This document shows positions 1 through 8,695 of a stretch of DNA of 64,000 nucleotides, piece after piece. The notes under the pieces were generated by a model, which had not been told where the DNA came from, ran no database searches, and saw nothing but the letters and a program-made list of their open reading frames with translations. Made by a program: the position numbers and the translations under genes. Where the stretch lies: NCBI RefSeq assembly GCF_017357405.1, contig NZ_CP071597.1, forward strand, positions 2,914,001-2,978,000, in the 5' to 3' direction. This stretch comes from Halomontanus rarus. Its GTDB lineage: Archaea; Halobacteriota; Halobacteria; Halobacteriales; Natrialbaceae. The number at the start of each line of letters is the position of its first letter. The first letter of the stretch is position 1.

Positions 1-366
1 GGGGTTGCCACAGCCGAGACCGAGGTTCGCGCCGTCGGGGGCGTCCTCGAGATCGTCCGGCTCGTATCCGAGCTCGAGGCTCTGGGCGTCGGCGTCCGCC
101 GGGGCCGGTGTCGTGTCGGGTGCGTCGCCGTCACAGCAGGTCGGGCCGCAGCAGTCGTCCTCGTTCTCGTTCTCCGTCTCGGTTTCGGCCGCGGCTTCGT
201 CTCTGTCTTCACCTTCACCTTCGTCTTCGCCGCCGGCGATCTCGCCGTAGCGTTCGCGAACCATCGTTCGCCGGTCGTGGTCGTCTCGCTGTGTCGTCTC
301 TCGGTCCTGATCCTGCCGCTGATCTCCGGACGATGCCTCGGTCGACGTCGCGTTCGTCTCTGTCAT
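1..366 (-). CDS. arsM: Arsenite methyltransferase, N-terminal 122 residues (C-terminus off window)
   Basis: The reading frame opens at the ATG at 364-366 and runs off the left edge. The first 45 residues are polar and match the start of haloarchaeal ArsM proteins. A RERYGEIA segment follows, then a very acidic Glu/Asp stretch, a cysteine cluster CCGPTCC, and ELGYEPDDLEDAPDGANLGLGCGNP-type sequence. The last part is the SAM-binding Rossmann motif I of the methyltransferase. ArsM converts As(III) to methylated arsenicals using S-adenosylmethionine in the cytoplasm, and the paired cysteines are plausible arsenite ligands. It lies 45 nt downstream of the ArsR gene on the same strand, so the two probably form an arsenic-responsive operon. 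Catalytic cysteines further downstream cannot be checked here. Confidence 0.85.
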   Translation of the reverse strand, partial: MTETNATSTEASSGDQRQDQDRETTQRDDHDRRTMVRERYGEIAGGEDEGEGEDRDEAAAETETENENEDDCCGPTCCDGDAPDTTPAPADADAQSLELGYEPDDLEDAPDGANLGLGCGNP

Positions 367-411
367 GATGTTCCTGTTCCGGGTTCCGTATCGTTCGTCT
401 TCGATTCGCGT

Positions 412-867
412 TCACTCCGATTCCGGTACGTCCACGGCGGCCCCGAGATCGAGCAAGTCGAAGACCGCTGTGTCGGCCACGCGGTAGTAGGTCCACTTTC
501 CCTTCTTGCGGGTCTTCACGAGCCCCGCGTCTCGAAGCGTCCGGAGGTGGGTCGCCACCGTCGACTGGGGCGCCTCGAGGACGATCTGTAACTCGCAGGC
601 ACAGAGTTCGCCCTCCCGTAACGCCTCCAGCGCACGAACTCGGTGTTCGTTCGCGAGCGCCCCGAAGACGGTCGTCTGTCCGTCGATCGTCGATCCATCC
701 CGCCGGCGCTCCGTGAGCGCCGTCACGGTCTCGTCGACGTCGATATCGTCGTACAGCGACTCGAGCGCACAACAGGCCTCCTCGAGCGAGTTATCCGAAC
801 TCATATCGAGAACCACCGATGTGTTTGCGTCGTCTTTCTCAATTGGTCGATCGACTTCACCACACAT
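412..867 (-). CDS. arsR: ArsR-family transcriptional regulator
   Basis: A 151-residue winged-helix repressor. The ArsR-type DNA-binding core spans about residues 68-140: FGALANEHRVRALEAL, then the ELCACELQ metal-site-like motif, a QSTVATHLRTLRDAGLV recognition helix and a wing. The CxC in ELCACEL resembles the As/Sb-sensing site of ArsR. An alternative start is the Met at 804, about 21 residues in. I prefer 867 because a TATA-like sequence sits about 23 nt upstream, which fits a leaderless transcript. A palindrome at 884-901 overlaps that promoter. The gene precedes arsM, which it probably controls. Confidence 0.85.
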   Translation of the reverse strand: MCGEVDRPIEKDDANTSVVLDMSSDNSLEEACCALESLYDDIDVDETVTALTERRRDGSTIDGQTTVFGALANEHRVRALEALREGELCACELQIVLEAPQSTVATHLRTLRDAGLVKTRKKGKWTYYRVADTAVFDLLDLGAAVDVPESE

Positions 868-883
868 CTCATATTGGGTTATT

Positions 884-901
884 CCGATATAACGTTATCG
901 G
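884..901. promoter_or_regulatory. Palindromic ArsR operator overlapping the arsR promoter
   Basis: CCGATA and TATCGG form a perfect 6-bp inverted repeat separated by TAACGT. The inner ATAACGTTAT is also self-complementary. The site overlaps the TATA-like element of the leftward arsR-arsM transcript, where a dimeric ArsR repressor would block transcription. The palindrome is seen directly. Its binding by ArsR is inferred. Confidence 0.5.
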
Positions 902-1052
902 GTTCTGCAACTCTCACTCTCTTCCTCTCTCTGAAGCGGACACACCGACTTCAACAGTGGATACTGGGAACGGTTGAGATGGAACGGAACGAGCGCTCGA
1001 GTACGACTAGTCGATCACTCGAGACCGATAAAATCGAAAATATACGATTTAT

Positions 1053-1601
1053 CTATCGCTGCTCGGCGACCCACTCCGCGAACGAAGCCAGCGCACGTCC
1101 GCGGTGTGAGATCGCGTTTTTCTGTTCCGTGTTCATCTCGGCCATCGTCGTTCCGTCGTACTCGAAGATCGGGTCGTAGCCGAATCCGCCCTCGCCCCGC
1201 GGGGCGACGAGCGTCCCCGCGACCGTCCCCTCGAACGTCTCCGTTCCGGTCTCGTCCGCGTACGCGAGCACCGTTTCGAACCGCGCTCGGCGGTTCTCCT
1301 CGCCTTTCGCGAGCCGCCAGAGACGCTCGACGCCCACGGTGTCCTCGACGTACGCCGAGTACGGCCCCGGAAACCCGTCGAGGGCGTCGACGAACAACCC
1401 CGTGTCGTCGACGAGGACCGGCTCCTCGCCGCCGAATTCCGCGAACGCCTCTCGAGCCCCGTGTGCGGCGATGTCCGCCAGCGAGTCGCTCTGTATCTCC
1501 GTGTAATCGAACGACACCTGCTCGACGGGTTCGATCCCCTCGAGGTACTCCCGAGCTTCGCGTACTTTCCCCTCGTTGCCGGTGACGAACTGGATGGTCA
1601 T
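1053..1601 (-). CDS. Non-canonical purine NTP pyrophosphatase (Ham1/RdgB, ITPase)
   Basis: A 182-residue Ham1-family protein that hydrolyses ITP, dITP and XTP to monophosphates, keeping deaminated purines out of nucleic acids. The N-terminal FVTGNEGKVREA motif binds phosphate. VLVDDTGLFVDALDGFPGPYSAY is the family signature, and GGFGYDPIFEYDGTTMAEM followed by KNAISHRGRAL forms the base-recognition and catalytic end. The Met at 1601 was chosen over the upstream Met at 1628 because MTIQFVTGN is the usual family start. The photolyase is divergently transcribed about 110 nt away. Confidence 0.93.
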   Translation of the reverse strand: MTIQFVTGNEGKVREAREYLEGIEPVEQVSFDYTEIQSDSLADIAAHGAREAFAEFGGEEPVLVDDTGLFVDALDGFPGPYSAYVEDTVGVERLWRLAKGEENRRARFETVLAYADETGTETFEGTVAGTLVAPRGEGGFGYDPIFEYDGTTMAEMNTEQKNAISHRGRALASFAEWVAEQR

Positions 1602-1711
1602 GTGGGAGGAGGCGTCCGGCGACCTCAAAGCGTCGTCGGTTGCGGCGTCGGACCGATCGCCCGAGCGCTGTCGACGATAGCTTGAGGGAGTATCCGACCG
1701 TCCGTACGCGT

Positions 1712-3088
1712 ATGCACGTCCACTGGCACCGTCGGGATCTGCGACTCTCGGATAATCTCGGTCTGGCCGCCCGCGAGGACGTGCTCCCCGTCTTCGTGTT
1801 CGACGATGACGTGTTAGCTCACGCCGGCCCGTCTCGAGTGGCGTTTCTGCTCGACGCTCTCTCGGCGCTTCGGGACGCCTATCGCGAACGCGGCGGCGAT
1901 TTGCTCGTCGAGCGCGGCGATCCAGTCGAGGTGATCCCGACCGTAGCAGCGGCGTTCGACGCCGATCGGGTGGGCTGGTGTCACGACTACTCGGGGCTCG
2001 CCACGGAACGCGACGCGGCGGTTCGAACCGCCCTCGACGAAGCGGGGATTCCCACCGAGACCGCTCACGACGCGGTCCTCCACGAACCCGGTACCGTGAC
2101 GACCAACGAGGGGGAGCCCTACTCTGTCTTCACGTACTTCGGCAAGAAGTGGCTCGACCGCGAGAAGGCCGAGCCGGCGCCGCCGCCGAAGACGGTCGCT
2201 ATCGGCGGTGGGCCGCTCCCGTCGCTCGCCGAACTGGGATTCGACGCCCCGGACGGATCGATCCCCGAGGCCGGCACCGACGCTGCGGCCGACCGCCTGG
2301 CGTCGTTCTGTGCAGGTCCGATCTATCGCTACGACGAGCGGCGAGATTACCCTGAAGCGGCGTGTACGTCGCGTCTCTCCGCCGATTTGAAGTTCGGAAC
2401 CGTCGGGATCCGACGGGTGTGGGACGCGACCGAAACGGCCAGCGCCGACGCCGCCGACGAGCGCGAACGCGAGTCCGTAACCGAGTTTCAGACGCAACTC
2501 GCCTGGCGGGAATTTTACATGCACGTCCTCGCAGCGAATCCGTCGGTCGTCACGGACAACTACAAAGAGTACGACCGCGACATCGAGTGGCGAACCGACG
2601 AAGACGCCCTCGAGGCCTGGAAGGCGGGCGAGACGGGATACCCGATCGTCGACGCGGGAATGCGCCAGCTTCTCGCCGAGTCGTACGTGCACAATCGCGT
2701 GCGGATGATCGTCGCGTCGTTCCTGACGAAGGACCTTTTGATCGACTGGCGCGAGGGTTACGACTGGTTCCGCGAGAAACTCGTCGATCACGACACCGCA
2801 AACGACAACGGCGGCTGGCAGTGGGCCGCCTCGACGGGCACCGACTCCCAACCGTACTTCAGGGTCTTCAACCCGATGACGCAGGGGGAACGCTACGATC
2901 CGGACGCCGAGTACATCGTCGAGTACGTCCCCGAACTGGCCGACCTCGAGCCCGGCACGATTCACTCGTGGGACGAACTCGAGCCAGCGGACCGCCCCGA
3001 CGTGGCGTATCCGGCCCCGATCGTCGACCACGCGAAGCGCCGTGAGGAGGCGATTGCGATGTTCGAACGGGCCCGCGGCGAGGCGTGA
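1712..3088 (+). CDS. phr2: Deoxyribodipyrimidine photolyase (class I CPD photolyase)
   Basis: A 458-residue cryptochrome/photolyase-family protein. The N-terminal antenna domain begins HVHWHRRDLRLSDN. The C-terminal FAD-binding domain contains WREFYMHVL, the G(Y)PIVDAGMRQL motif, NRVRMIVASFLTKDLLIDWR and the flavin-pocket sequence NDNGGWQWAASTGTDSQPYFR. The enzyme uses blue light to split cyclobutane pyrimidine dimers. The Met at 1712 was chosen because the family starts with the antenna-domain strand; upstream codons are unconserved. Together with uvrA at 15661 it gives the window two UV-repair systems. Confidence 0.93.
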   Translation: MHVHWHRRDLRLSDNLGLAAREDVLPVFVFDDDVLAHAGPSRVAFLLDALSALRDAYRERGGDLLVERGDPVEVIPTVAAAFDADRVGWCHDYSGLATERDAAVRTALDEAGIPTETAHDAVLHEPGTVTTNEGEPYSVFTYFGKKWLDREKAEPAPPPKTVAIGGGPLPSLAELGFDAPDGSIPEAGTDAAADRLASFCAGPIYRYDERRDYPEAACTSRLSADLKFGTVGIRRVWDATETASADAADERERESVTEFQTQLAWREFYMHVLAANPSVVTDNYKEYDRDIEWRTDEDALEAWKAGETGYPIVDAGMRQLLAESYVHNRVRMIVASFLTKDLLIDWREGYDWFREKLVDHDTANDNGGWQWAASTGTDSQPYFRVFNPMTQGERYDPDAEYIVEYVPELADLEPGTIHSWDELEPADRPDVAYPAPIVDHAKRREEAIAMFERARGEA

Positions 3089-3115
3089 GGCCGACTCTCC
3101 GATCCGCCCTCTCCG

Positions 3116-3394
3116 TCACCCGCCGGGGCGTCGAAACGTGTACACCACGTCCTCGCTCTCGATCCTGAGTTCTCCCGACTCGTGATCGAGTTCGAGGGTC
3201 GCCTCGCCGGTCCGTTCGAACTCGTGGAGTGGCATTCCCGTCCGAATCTCGCCCGCTCGAGTAACCGTCACTCGAGCGCTTCCGAACTCGAGACGAACCG
3301 CGTCCTCGTCGGTCGTCACCTCGCCGTGGCGACCGAACTCCTCGAGTTCGTCGACGATCCGATCCCAGTCGTCGAGGGAAATCCGTGTCGACAT
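3116..3394 (-). CDS. Conserved hypothetical haloarchaeal protein, 92 aa
   Basis: Small acidic protein with a helical N-terminus (DDWDRIVDELEEFG) and a beta-rich remainder that includes AVRLEFGSARVTVTRAG and a closing DVVYTFRRP strand. There is no signal peptide, membrane segment or cysteine. It converges with the photolyase gene, with 27 nt between the two stops. I do not recognise a function. Composition and codon use are typical of the host chromosome, so it is very likely a real gene. Confidence 0.7.
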   Translation of the reverse strand: MSTRISLDDWDRIVDELEEFGRHGEVTTDEDAVRLEFGSARVTVTRAGEIRTGMPLHEFERTGEATLELDHESGELRIESEDVVYTFRRPGG

Positions 3395-3611
3395 ACGTTC
3401 GCTACGACCGACTTCGGGATAATACCGGGGCGCTGGAACACCCGTGAGAGCCGTTCGTACCGACCGTTCGAATAGTGGACTCCGAGATCCCTCCCGTTTC
3501 GAGAGCGCGTCGTGACCGGGAGCATCCAGAACCCGAGCTCGCTTCGTATCCCGGTCACAATCGCTCGGAGACGGTCGACATCGCCGTCGATCGGGGGCTC
3601 GCTTGTCGTCA

Positions 3612-3624
3612 GCGATATAAACAC
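3612..3624 (+). promoter_or_regulatory. TATA box of nuoCD
   Basis: The sequence GCGATATAAACAC is the best TATA-like match upstream of nuoCD. It predicts transcription starting near 3640-3645, about 30 nt before the ATG at 3676. Confidence 0.45.
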
Positions 3625-3675
3625 CCTAGTGAGTGGGGCAGAATCGACTCGGCCTCCTCGTCCGAACGCTCGCGT

Positions 3676-5340
3676 ATGGCTTCACGACGGGAACTCGAGC
3701 GCACCGCCGATACTCGGAGACCGCCGGGCGACCGACTCGAGGAACTCCTCGGCGATCGGGTACTCGCCCGCGACGATCACCTGAACGCGCCCGGCGTCGT
3801 CGTCCGACCGGACGAGGTGCGGGACGTTCTGCGGACGCTTCGCGACGACGCAGGCTTCGATCACTGCTCCTGCGTCACGGCCCAGGAGTACGGCGATCGG
3901 TTCGAGACGATCTACCACCTGAAGTCGTACGCGGATCCCACGCGGGAGGTCAGCGTCGTCGTCCCGACGGCTCGCGACGCGCCGGTCAGCGAAAGCGCCG
4001 AATCCGTGTACCGGACCGCCGACTGGCACGAGCGCGAGGCCTACGACCTCGTCGGTATCGAGTACGAGGGCCACCCCGACCTCCGACGGATCCTGCTCCC
4101 CGAGACCTGGCAGGGCCACCCCCTTTCGCGGTCGTACAATCGGGAGAAACCGCAGGTGGTCACGCTGGCCGAACACGCCAACCCGATCGCGGAGGATAGC
4201 CGTGACGCCGAGACGGACACGATGTTCCTCAACATCGGCCCCCACCATCCCTCGACGCACGGCGTCCTCCACGTGAAAGCGGTTCTGGACGGCGAGACCG
4301 TCGTCGACGCCGACCCCGACATCGGCTACATCCACCGCTGCGAGGAACAGATGTGCCAGCAGGGGACCTACCGCCATCAGATCATGCCCTTCCCCGACCG
4401 CTGGGACTGGGTCTCCTCCGGCCTCCTCAACGAGTGGGCCTACGCTCGAGCGGCCGAAGACCTCGCTGACCTCGCGGTCCCCGAGTACGCCCAGGTGATC
4501 CGGACGATGGGGGCGGAACTCTCGCGACTAGCCTCGCACTTCATCGCGCTGGGTACCTACGCGCTGGACGTCTTCGGCGAGTTCACCGCCGTCTTCCAGT
4601 ACGCGATGCGCGATCGCGAACTCGTCCTCGATATCCTCGAAGACCTGACCGGCCAGCGGATGATGTTCAATTACTTCCGACTCGGCGGCGTCTCGTGGGA
4701 CCTCCCCGAACCCCGCGAGGAGTTCTTCGAGACGACCCGCGATTTCCTCGACGACCTTCCCGCCAAGATCGACGAGTACCACGATCTGCTGGTCACCAAC
4801 GAGATCTTCCAGCTTCGCTGCGTCGATACCGGGATTCTGGAACCCGAGGTCGCCAAGGACTACGGCTGCACCGGGCCGGTCGCACGCGGCTCCGGGGTCG
4901 ACTACGACCTCCGACGGGACGACCCCTACGGTTACTACCCCGAACTCGAGTGGGACGTCGTCACCGAGGACGGTCGCGACAACTACGCGCGCGTGCTCGT
5001 CCGAATGCAGGAAGTCGAGCAGTCCGCGAAGATCGTCGAGCAGTGTCTCGACTTACTCGAGGACTGGCCCGCCGAAGACCGTGTGATCCAGTCGAACGTC
5101 CCGAGGACGCTCAAGCCCGACGCAGATACGGAGACCTACCGTGCCGTCGAGGGTGCGAAGGGCGAACTCGGGATCTACATTCGCGCGGACGGGACGGACA
5201 AACCCGGCCGATTCAAGATCCGCAGTCCGTGTTTCTCGAACCTCTCGGCGTTACCGGAGATCGTCCGCGGGGAATTCGTCCCCGACCTCGTTGCAGCGAT
5301 CGGCAGTCTCGACTGTATCATGGGCGAAGTCGATCGGTGA
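3676..5340 (+). CDS. nuoCD: NADH dehydrogenase-like complex subunit CD (NuoCD fusion)
   Basis: A 554-residue fusion of the NuoC (about 1-165) and NuoD (about 180-554) subunits of respiratory complex I. The NuoC part carries ETIYHLKSYADP and HEREAYDLVGIEYEGHPDLRRILLP. The NuoD part has FLNIGPHHPSTHGVLH, GYIHRCEEQMCQQGTYRH, the MGAELSRLASHFIALG helix and the canonical end GSLDCIMGEVDR. These peripheral-arm subunits form the quinone-site side of the complex. Start chosen at 3676, after the TATA box and where alignment with the family begins. No other nuo gene lies nearby, whereas haloarchaeal nuo genes normally form one operon, so this may be a second, isolated copy. Confidence 0.93.
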   Translation: MASRRELERTADTRRPPGDRLEELLGDRVLARDDHLNAPGVVVRPDEVRDVLRTLRDDAGFDHCSCVTAQEYGDRFETIYHLKSYADPTREVSVVVPTARDAPVSESAESVYRTADWHEREAYDLVGIEYEGHPDLRRILLPETWQGHPLSRSYNREKPQVVTLAEHANPIAEDSRDAETDTMFLNIGPHHPSTHGVLHVKAVLDGETVVDADPDIGYIHRCEEQMCQQGTYRHQIMPFPDRWDWVSSGLLNEWAYARAAEDLADLAVPEYAQVIRTMGAELSRLASHFIALGTYALDVFGEFTAVFQYAMRDRELVLDILEDLTGQRMMFNYFRLGGVSWDLPEPREEFFETTRDFLDDLPAKIDEYHDLLVTNEIFQLRCVDTGILEPEVAKDYGCTGPVARGSGVDYDLRRDDPYGYYPELEWDVVTEDGRDNYARVLVRMQEVEQSAKIVEQCLDLLEDWPAEDRVIQSNVPRTLKPDADTETYRAVEGAKGELGIYIRADGTDKPGRFKIRSPCFSNLSALPEIVRGEFVPDLVAAIGSLDCIMGEVDR

Positions 5341-5344
5341 GTGG

Positions 5345-5412
5345 CGGCTTCGTGTCCGCGTCTATGTCCGTATTCGTATCCGTGTCCGTGTCCGCATCCG
5401 TATTCCTCCCCC
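5345..5412. repeat. Hexanucleotide-period simple repeat downstream of nuoCD
   Basis: Degenerate tandem units of the type TCCGTA/TCCGTG/TCCGTC fill most of this stretch. It is non-coding on the present reading, lying just after the nuoCD stop. Similar 6-nt-period repeats occur elsewhere in the window, both within and between genes. Confidence 0.6.
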
Positions 5413-5526
5413 ACTCCGACGTCATCGCTCTCGACGCGAGTCGATCGGTTCCGACCGACTCGAGGCGGCTCGACTCCCCACTCGAAAATATTCCGTCTCG
5501 GTCGCCCCGAATCCAGTTTCTTCCGT

Positions 5527-5754
5527 TCAGTCCAGCGGATCGAACTCGGTTTCGCCGTCGCTTTCCATTCGATCGAGTACCGACGATACCGGTTCGACGA
5601 GCGTGAGTTCGACCGTGACCTCGGCTCGCTTCGGTCGGTCACCCAGTATCGGGCGGTCGATTCTGACGTCTTCGACAGTGTACCCCCGGTCTGCGTACTG
5701 TGCGAGGATATCCCGTCCCGTCTTCGGGTCGGTTTCCTCGTCGATTTTGTTCAT
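5527..5754 (-). CDS. Small conserved haloarchaeal protein, 75 aa
   Basis: Acidic protein starting MNKIDEETDPKTGRDILAQYADRGYTVEDVRID, followed by a beta-rich half (RAEVTVELTLVEPVSSVLDRM). No signal peptide, membrane segment or cysteine. The Met at 5754 was preferred to an upstream in-frame Met at 5778 because the upstream residues look like leader. I do not recognise the function. Coding character is normal for this genome. Confidence 0.6.
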   Translation of the reverse strand: MNKIDEETDPKTGRDILAQYADRGYTVEDVRIDRPILGDRPKRAEVTVELTLVEPVSSVLDRMESDGETEFDPLD

Positions 5755-5995
5755 AGTTTCCCCCGTCAAGCGAAACAACTATTACAACCATATCATTTTC
5801 GATCGCACATATCACGCATCGGCCTTCCGGACGATCACGCCGACTCGAGGACGACGTCCATCCCCCGGTGGCTCTTCGAGGTACGATTCGTCGATCGCGA
5901 CTGTGATCCTCGCTGTGGACCACCGGATTCGAGAACGGCGAGCGTGGAGACAGCCGTCACTGGTCGACTGAAAAAACCAGGATGTCGGCCGTCCG

Positions 5996-6277
5996 CTACT
6001 CGTCGTCGTCGACGATGACCTCGACGGGATCGCTCTCGCCGGTCGTATCGGGTGCACTCTCGCTTTGTTCCTGCTGCCAGAGCAGTGCGCCCGCGATGAG
6101 GACGACGACCCACGACCGCCAGTTGGCCATGTTCAGGGTGTAGCCGACGCCAAACGGTTTCTCTACGAGCATCCCTTCGCCGGGTTGCCAGTACGAAGAG
6201 AGCATTCGGCCCATGCTCGGTCGCTCGAAGTTGTACGGAATTCCGAGAATCTCACCGGAGGTCGGCTTGTCTGCCAT
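5996..6277 (-). CDS. DUF5808-family small membrane-associated protein
   Basis: A 93-residue protein. The N-terminal half includes GEILGIPYNFERPSMGRMLSSYWQPGEGMLVEKPFGVGYTLNMANW, a pattern I associate with the haloarchaeal DUF5808 family. One hydrophobic segment (SWVVVLIAGALLW, about residues 54-66) follows, then an acidic tail ending VDDDE. It is probably a membrane-anchored protein with its acidic tail in the cytoplasm. Function unknown. The divergent hydantoinase genes start about 250 nt away. Confidence 0.75.
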   Translation of the reverse strand: MADKPTSGEILGIPYNFERPSMGRMLSSYWQPGEGMLVEKPFGVGYTLNMANWRSWVVVLIAGALLWQQEQSESAPDTTGESDPVEVIVDDDE

Positions 6278-6429
6278 GGCCGACCGTACAACCTACAGTA
6301 CTAAGAGCGTTATGTGCGACGGCAGCCCGCGATAGTTGAACCGGCGCTCGAGAATACGGGAGGACGGACGCGACGTCGGTGTTCACGTCTCGGGCGGTTG
6401 ACTCGACACTCGCCGTTCGTCGTTATCGT

Positions 6430-6492
6430 TCGCTTTTCGCGTTCGACGCTCGGTACTCGACACTCGACACTCGACGCTCGGCACCCGACAAT
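6430..6492. repeat. Degenerate ACTCGAC-type tandem repeat upstream of hyuA
   Basis: Several near-copies of ACTCGACACTCGAC/GCTCGG lie within the roughly 255-nt intergenic region between the DUF5808 gene and hyuA. No gene is seen here. The repeat lies 40-100 nt before the hyuA start and could affect its promoter region. Confidence 0.5.
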
Positions 6493-6532
6493 CCTTTTGC
6501 CTCGATGGACCCTGGTCAGGATAACGACTAGC

Positions 6533-8695
6533 ATGACGAACGGAAACGGCGAACTCGAGGACGCTCACGAGACCGACGAGGTTCGAATCGGCGTCGACGT
6601 CGGCGGCACCTTCACCGACGTCGCGCTCTCGACCGCCGACGGCGACCTCGTAACCGCGAAAGTCCCCTCGACGGCCGACCAGAGCGAGGGCGTCCTCGAG
6701 GGGATCGAGACCGCCTGCGACCGAGCGGGGATCGACCCCGCGTCGATCGCGGAGTTCACCCACGCGACGACCGTCTCCGTCAACGCCCTCCTCGAGCGCG
6801 CCGGCGCGACGACGGCCCTCGTGACGACGGCCGGCTTTCGGGACGTCCTCGAGATCGGCCGGCAGGACCGGCCGTCCCTCTACGATCTCGCGGCCGAGCG
6901 GCCGGAGCCGCTGATCCCTCGCCGCCGCCGGTTCGAGGTCGACGAACGCGCCACGCCCGAGGGGGTCGAACGGCCGGTGACCGACGGGGATATCGACGCG
7001 GTCGCCGCCAAAATCGAGGTCTCCGACGCCGAGAGCGTCGCCGTCGCCTTCCTCCATTCGTACGCGACGCCCCAGAACGAAACGCGGCTGGCCGAGGGCC
7101 TGCGCGAACGCCTTGAGGTGCCGGTCTCGGTCTCACACGAGGTGCTCGCGGAGTTTCGCGAGTACGAGCGAACCTCGACGACCGCCGTCGACGCGTACGT
7201 CCGGCCGACGATCGACGCCTACGTGGGTCGGTTGGCCGACCGCGCCCGCGACGCGGGCGTTCCGATCCCGCGGATTATGCAATCGAACGGCGGGATCGCC
7301 GACGCCGAGACGGTTCGCGAGCGCGCGGCGACGACGGTCCTCTCGGGGCCCGCCGCGGGCGTCGTCGGCGCGAACCGGACGGCCGCGTCAGTCGTCGACG
7401 CCGACGACCTCGGGGGGCTGGAAGGGCTGGCGGGGCTGGTCACCTTCGACATGGGCGGCACCTCGAGCGACGTGAGCCTCGTCCGCGACGGTCGAATCGA
7501 GCGGACCACCGAAACGGCGATCGACGGCCACCCGATCCGACTTCCGATGGTCGACCTGCACACGGTCGGCTCCGGCGGCGGCAGCATCGCTCGCGTGGAC
7601 GCCGGCGGTGCGCTCCGCGTCGGTCCCCGGTCCGCCGGGGCCGACCCCGGACCAGCCTGCTACGGCCGCGGGGGCACCGCTCCCACCGTGACGGACGCGA
7701 ACGTCGCCCTCGGATACATCGGCCCGGACGCCGCCCTCGGCGGCGAACTCGCGCTCGAGGCCGACGCGGCGACGGCGGCACTCGACGAACTAGCCGACGC
7801 GGCCGGTCTCGACTCCGCGATCGAGGCCGCCGAGGGCGTCTACCGCGTCGCGAACGCGACGATGGTGCGGGCGATCCGGAGTGTGACCGTCGAGCGCGGC
7901 TACGATCCCCGCGCGTTCGGCCTCGTGGCATTCGGCGGCGCGGGACCGCTTCACGCGGCGGCGCTGGCCGATCGCCTCGAGATCGACACCGTCGTCGTCC
8001 CGCTTCCGTCGGGCGTCCTCTCGGCGTTCGGCCTCCTCGCGGCCGACGAGGAGTTCGACGCCGCGCGAACGTACCGCGTTGCGCTCGCCGAGGCCGATCC
8101 CGCGTCGATCGGGGCCGTCTACGACGAGCTCGCCGACGAGGCGCTGGCGGGCGTCCGCGATCCCGAGGCGGCGACCCTCGAGTTCGCCGCCGACCTCCGG
8201 TACGCGGGACAGAGTTTCGAACTCGAGGTCGACGTTCCTGGCTGTGACGACGAAACTGCCATCTCTTTCGACCCGCAAGCGATCCGCGAGCGGTTCCACG
8301 AGGTCCACGAACGCGCCTACGGCTACCGGACCGAGGAACCGGTCGAGTTCGTGACCCTCCGCGCGACGGCGGTCGTCGAGCGCGACACCGACGCTGTTCG
8401 GTACGAGCCGGACGGCGCCGATCCGCGGGTCGGAACGCGGAAGGCACGCTTCGACGGCGCGTTTCTCGAGACGCCGATCTACGACCGGCCGTCGGTCCCG
8501 GTCGGGACGACGATCGACGGTCCCGCGGTCCTCGAGCAACGCGAGTCCACGACGGTCGTCCCGCCGGACTGGATCGGACGCGTTCGCGAGGACGGGACGC
8601 TGATCCTCGAGTCGCAGTCCGGTTCCGGTTCCGGTTCTGGGTCCGCGTCCGGGTCCGGTTCCGGATCTCGACCTACCGGAGGTGACCGCCGATGA
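6533..8695 (+). CDS. hyuA: N-methylhydantoinase A / 5-oxoprolinase-type ATP-dependent amidohydrolase subunit A
   Basis: A 720-residue HyuA-family protein, one of the two subunits that open hydantoin or oxoproline rings at the expense of ATP. An actin-like ATPase fold is indicated by IGVDVGGTFTDVALS near the N-terminus and by VTFDMGGTSSDVSLV and VGSGGGSIARVD in the middle. VAFGGAGPLHAAALA marks the C-terminal third. The last 25 residues are a Gly-Ser repeat with no family counterpart. Start at 6533 fits the family; upstream in-frame codons are repeat sequence. Its stop overlaps the hyuB start by 4 nt (ATGA), which implies translational coupling. The true substrate cannot be told from sequence. 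Confidence 0.92.
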   Translation: MTNGNGELEDAHETDEVRIGVDVGGTFTDVALSTADGDLVTAKVPSTADQSEGVLEGIETACDRAGIDPASIAEFTHATTVSVNALLERAGATTALVTTAGFRDVLEIGRQDRPSLYDLAAERPEPLIPRRRRFEVDERATPEGVERPVTDGDIDAVAAKIEVSDAESVAVAFLHSYATPQNETRLAEGLRERLEVPVSVSHEVLAEFREYERTSTTAVDAYVRPTIDAYVGRLADRARDAGVPIPRIMQSNGGIADAETVRERAATTVLSGPAAGVVGANRTAASVVDADDLGGLEGLAGLVTFDMGGTSSDVSLVRDGRIERTTETAIDGHPIRLPMVDLHTVGSGGGSIARVDAGGALRVGPRSAGADPGPACYGRGGTAPTVTDANVALGYIGPDAALGGELALEADAATAALDELADAAGLDSAIEAAEGVYRVANATMVRAIRSVTVERGYDPRAFGLVAFGGAGPLHAAALADRLEIDTVVVPLPSGVLSAFGLLAADEEFDAARTYRVALAEADPASIGAVYDELADEALAGVRDPEAATLEFAADLRYAGQSFELEVDVPGCDDETAISFDPQAIRERFHEVHERAYGYRTEEPVEFVTLRATAVVERDTDAVRYEPDGADPRVGTRKARFDGAFLETPIYDRPSVPVGTTIDGPAVLEQRESTTVVPPDWIGRVREDGTLILESQSGSGSGSGSASGSGSGSRPTGGDRR

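Noticed and set aside
5345..5412. Repeats that might look like a CRISPR array
   Set aside because: Units are 6 nt with no spacers and no Cas genes nearby. It is a simple tandem repeat.
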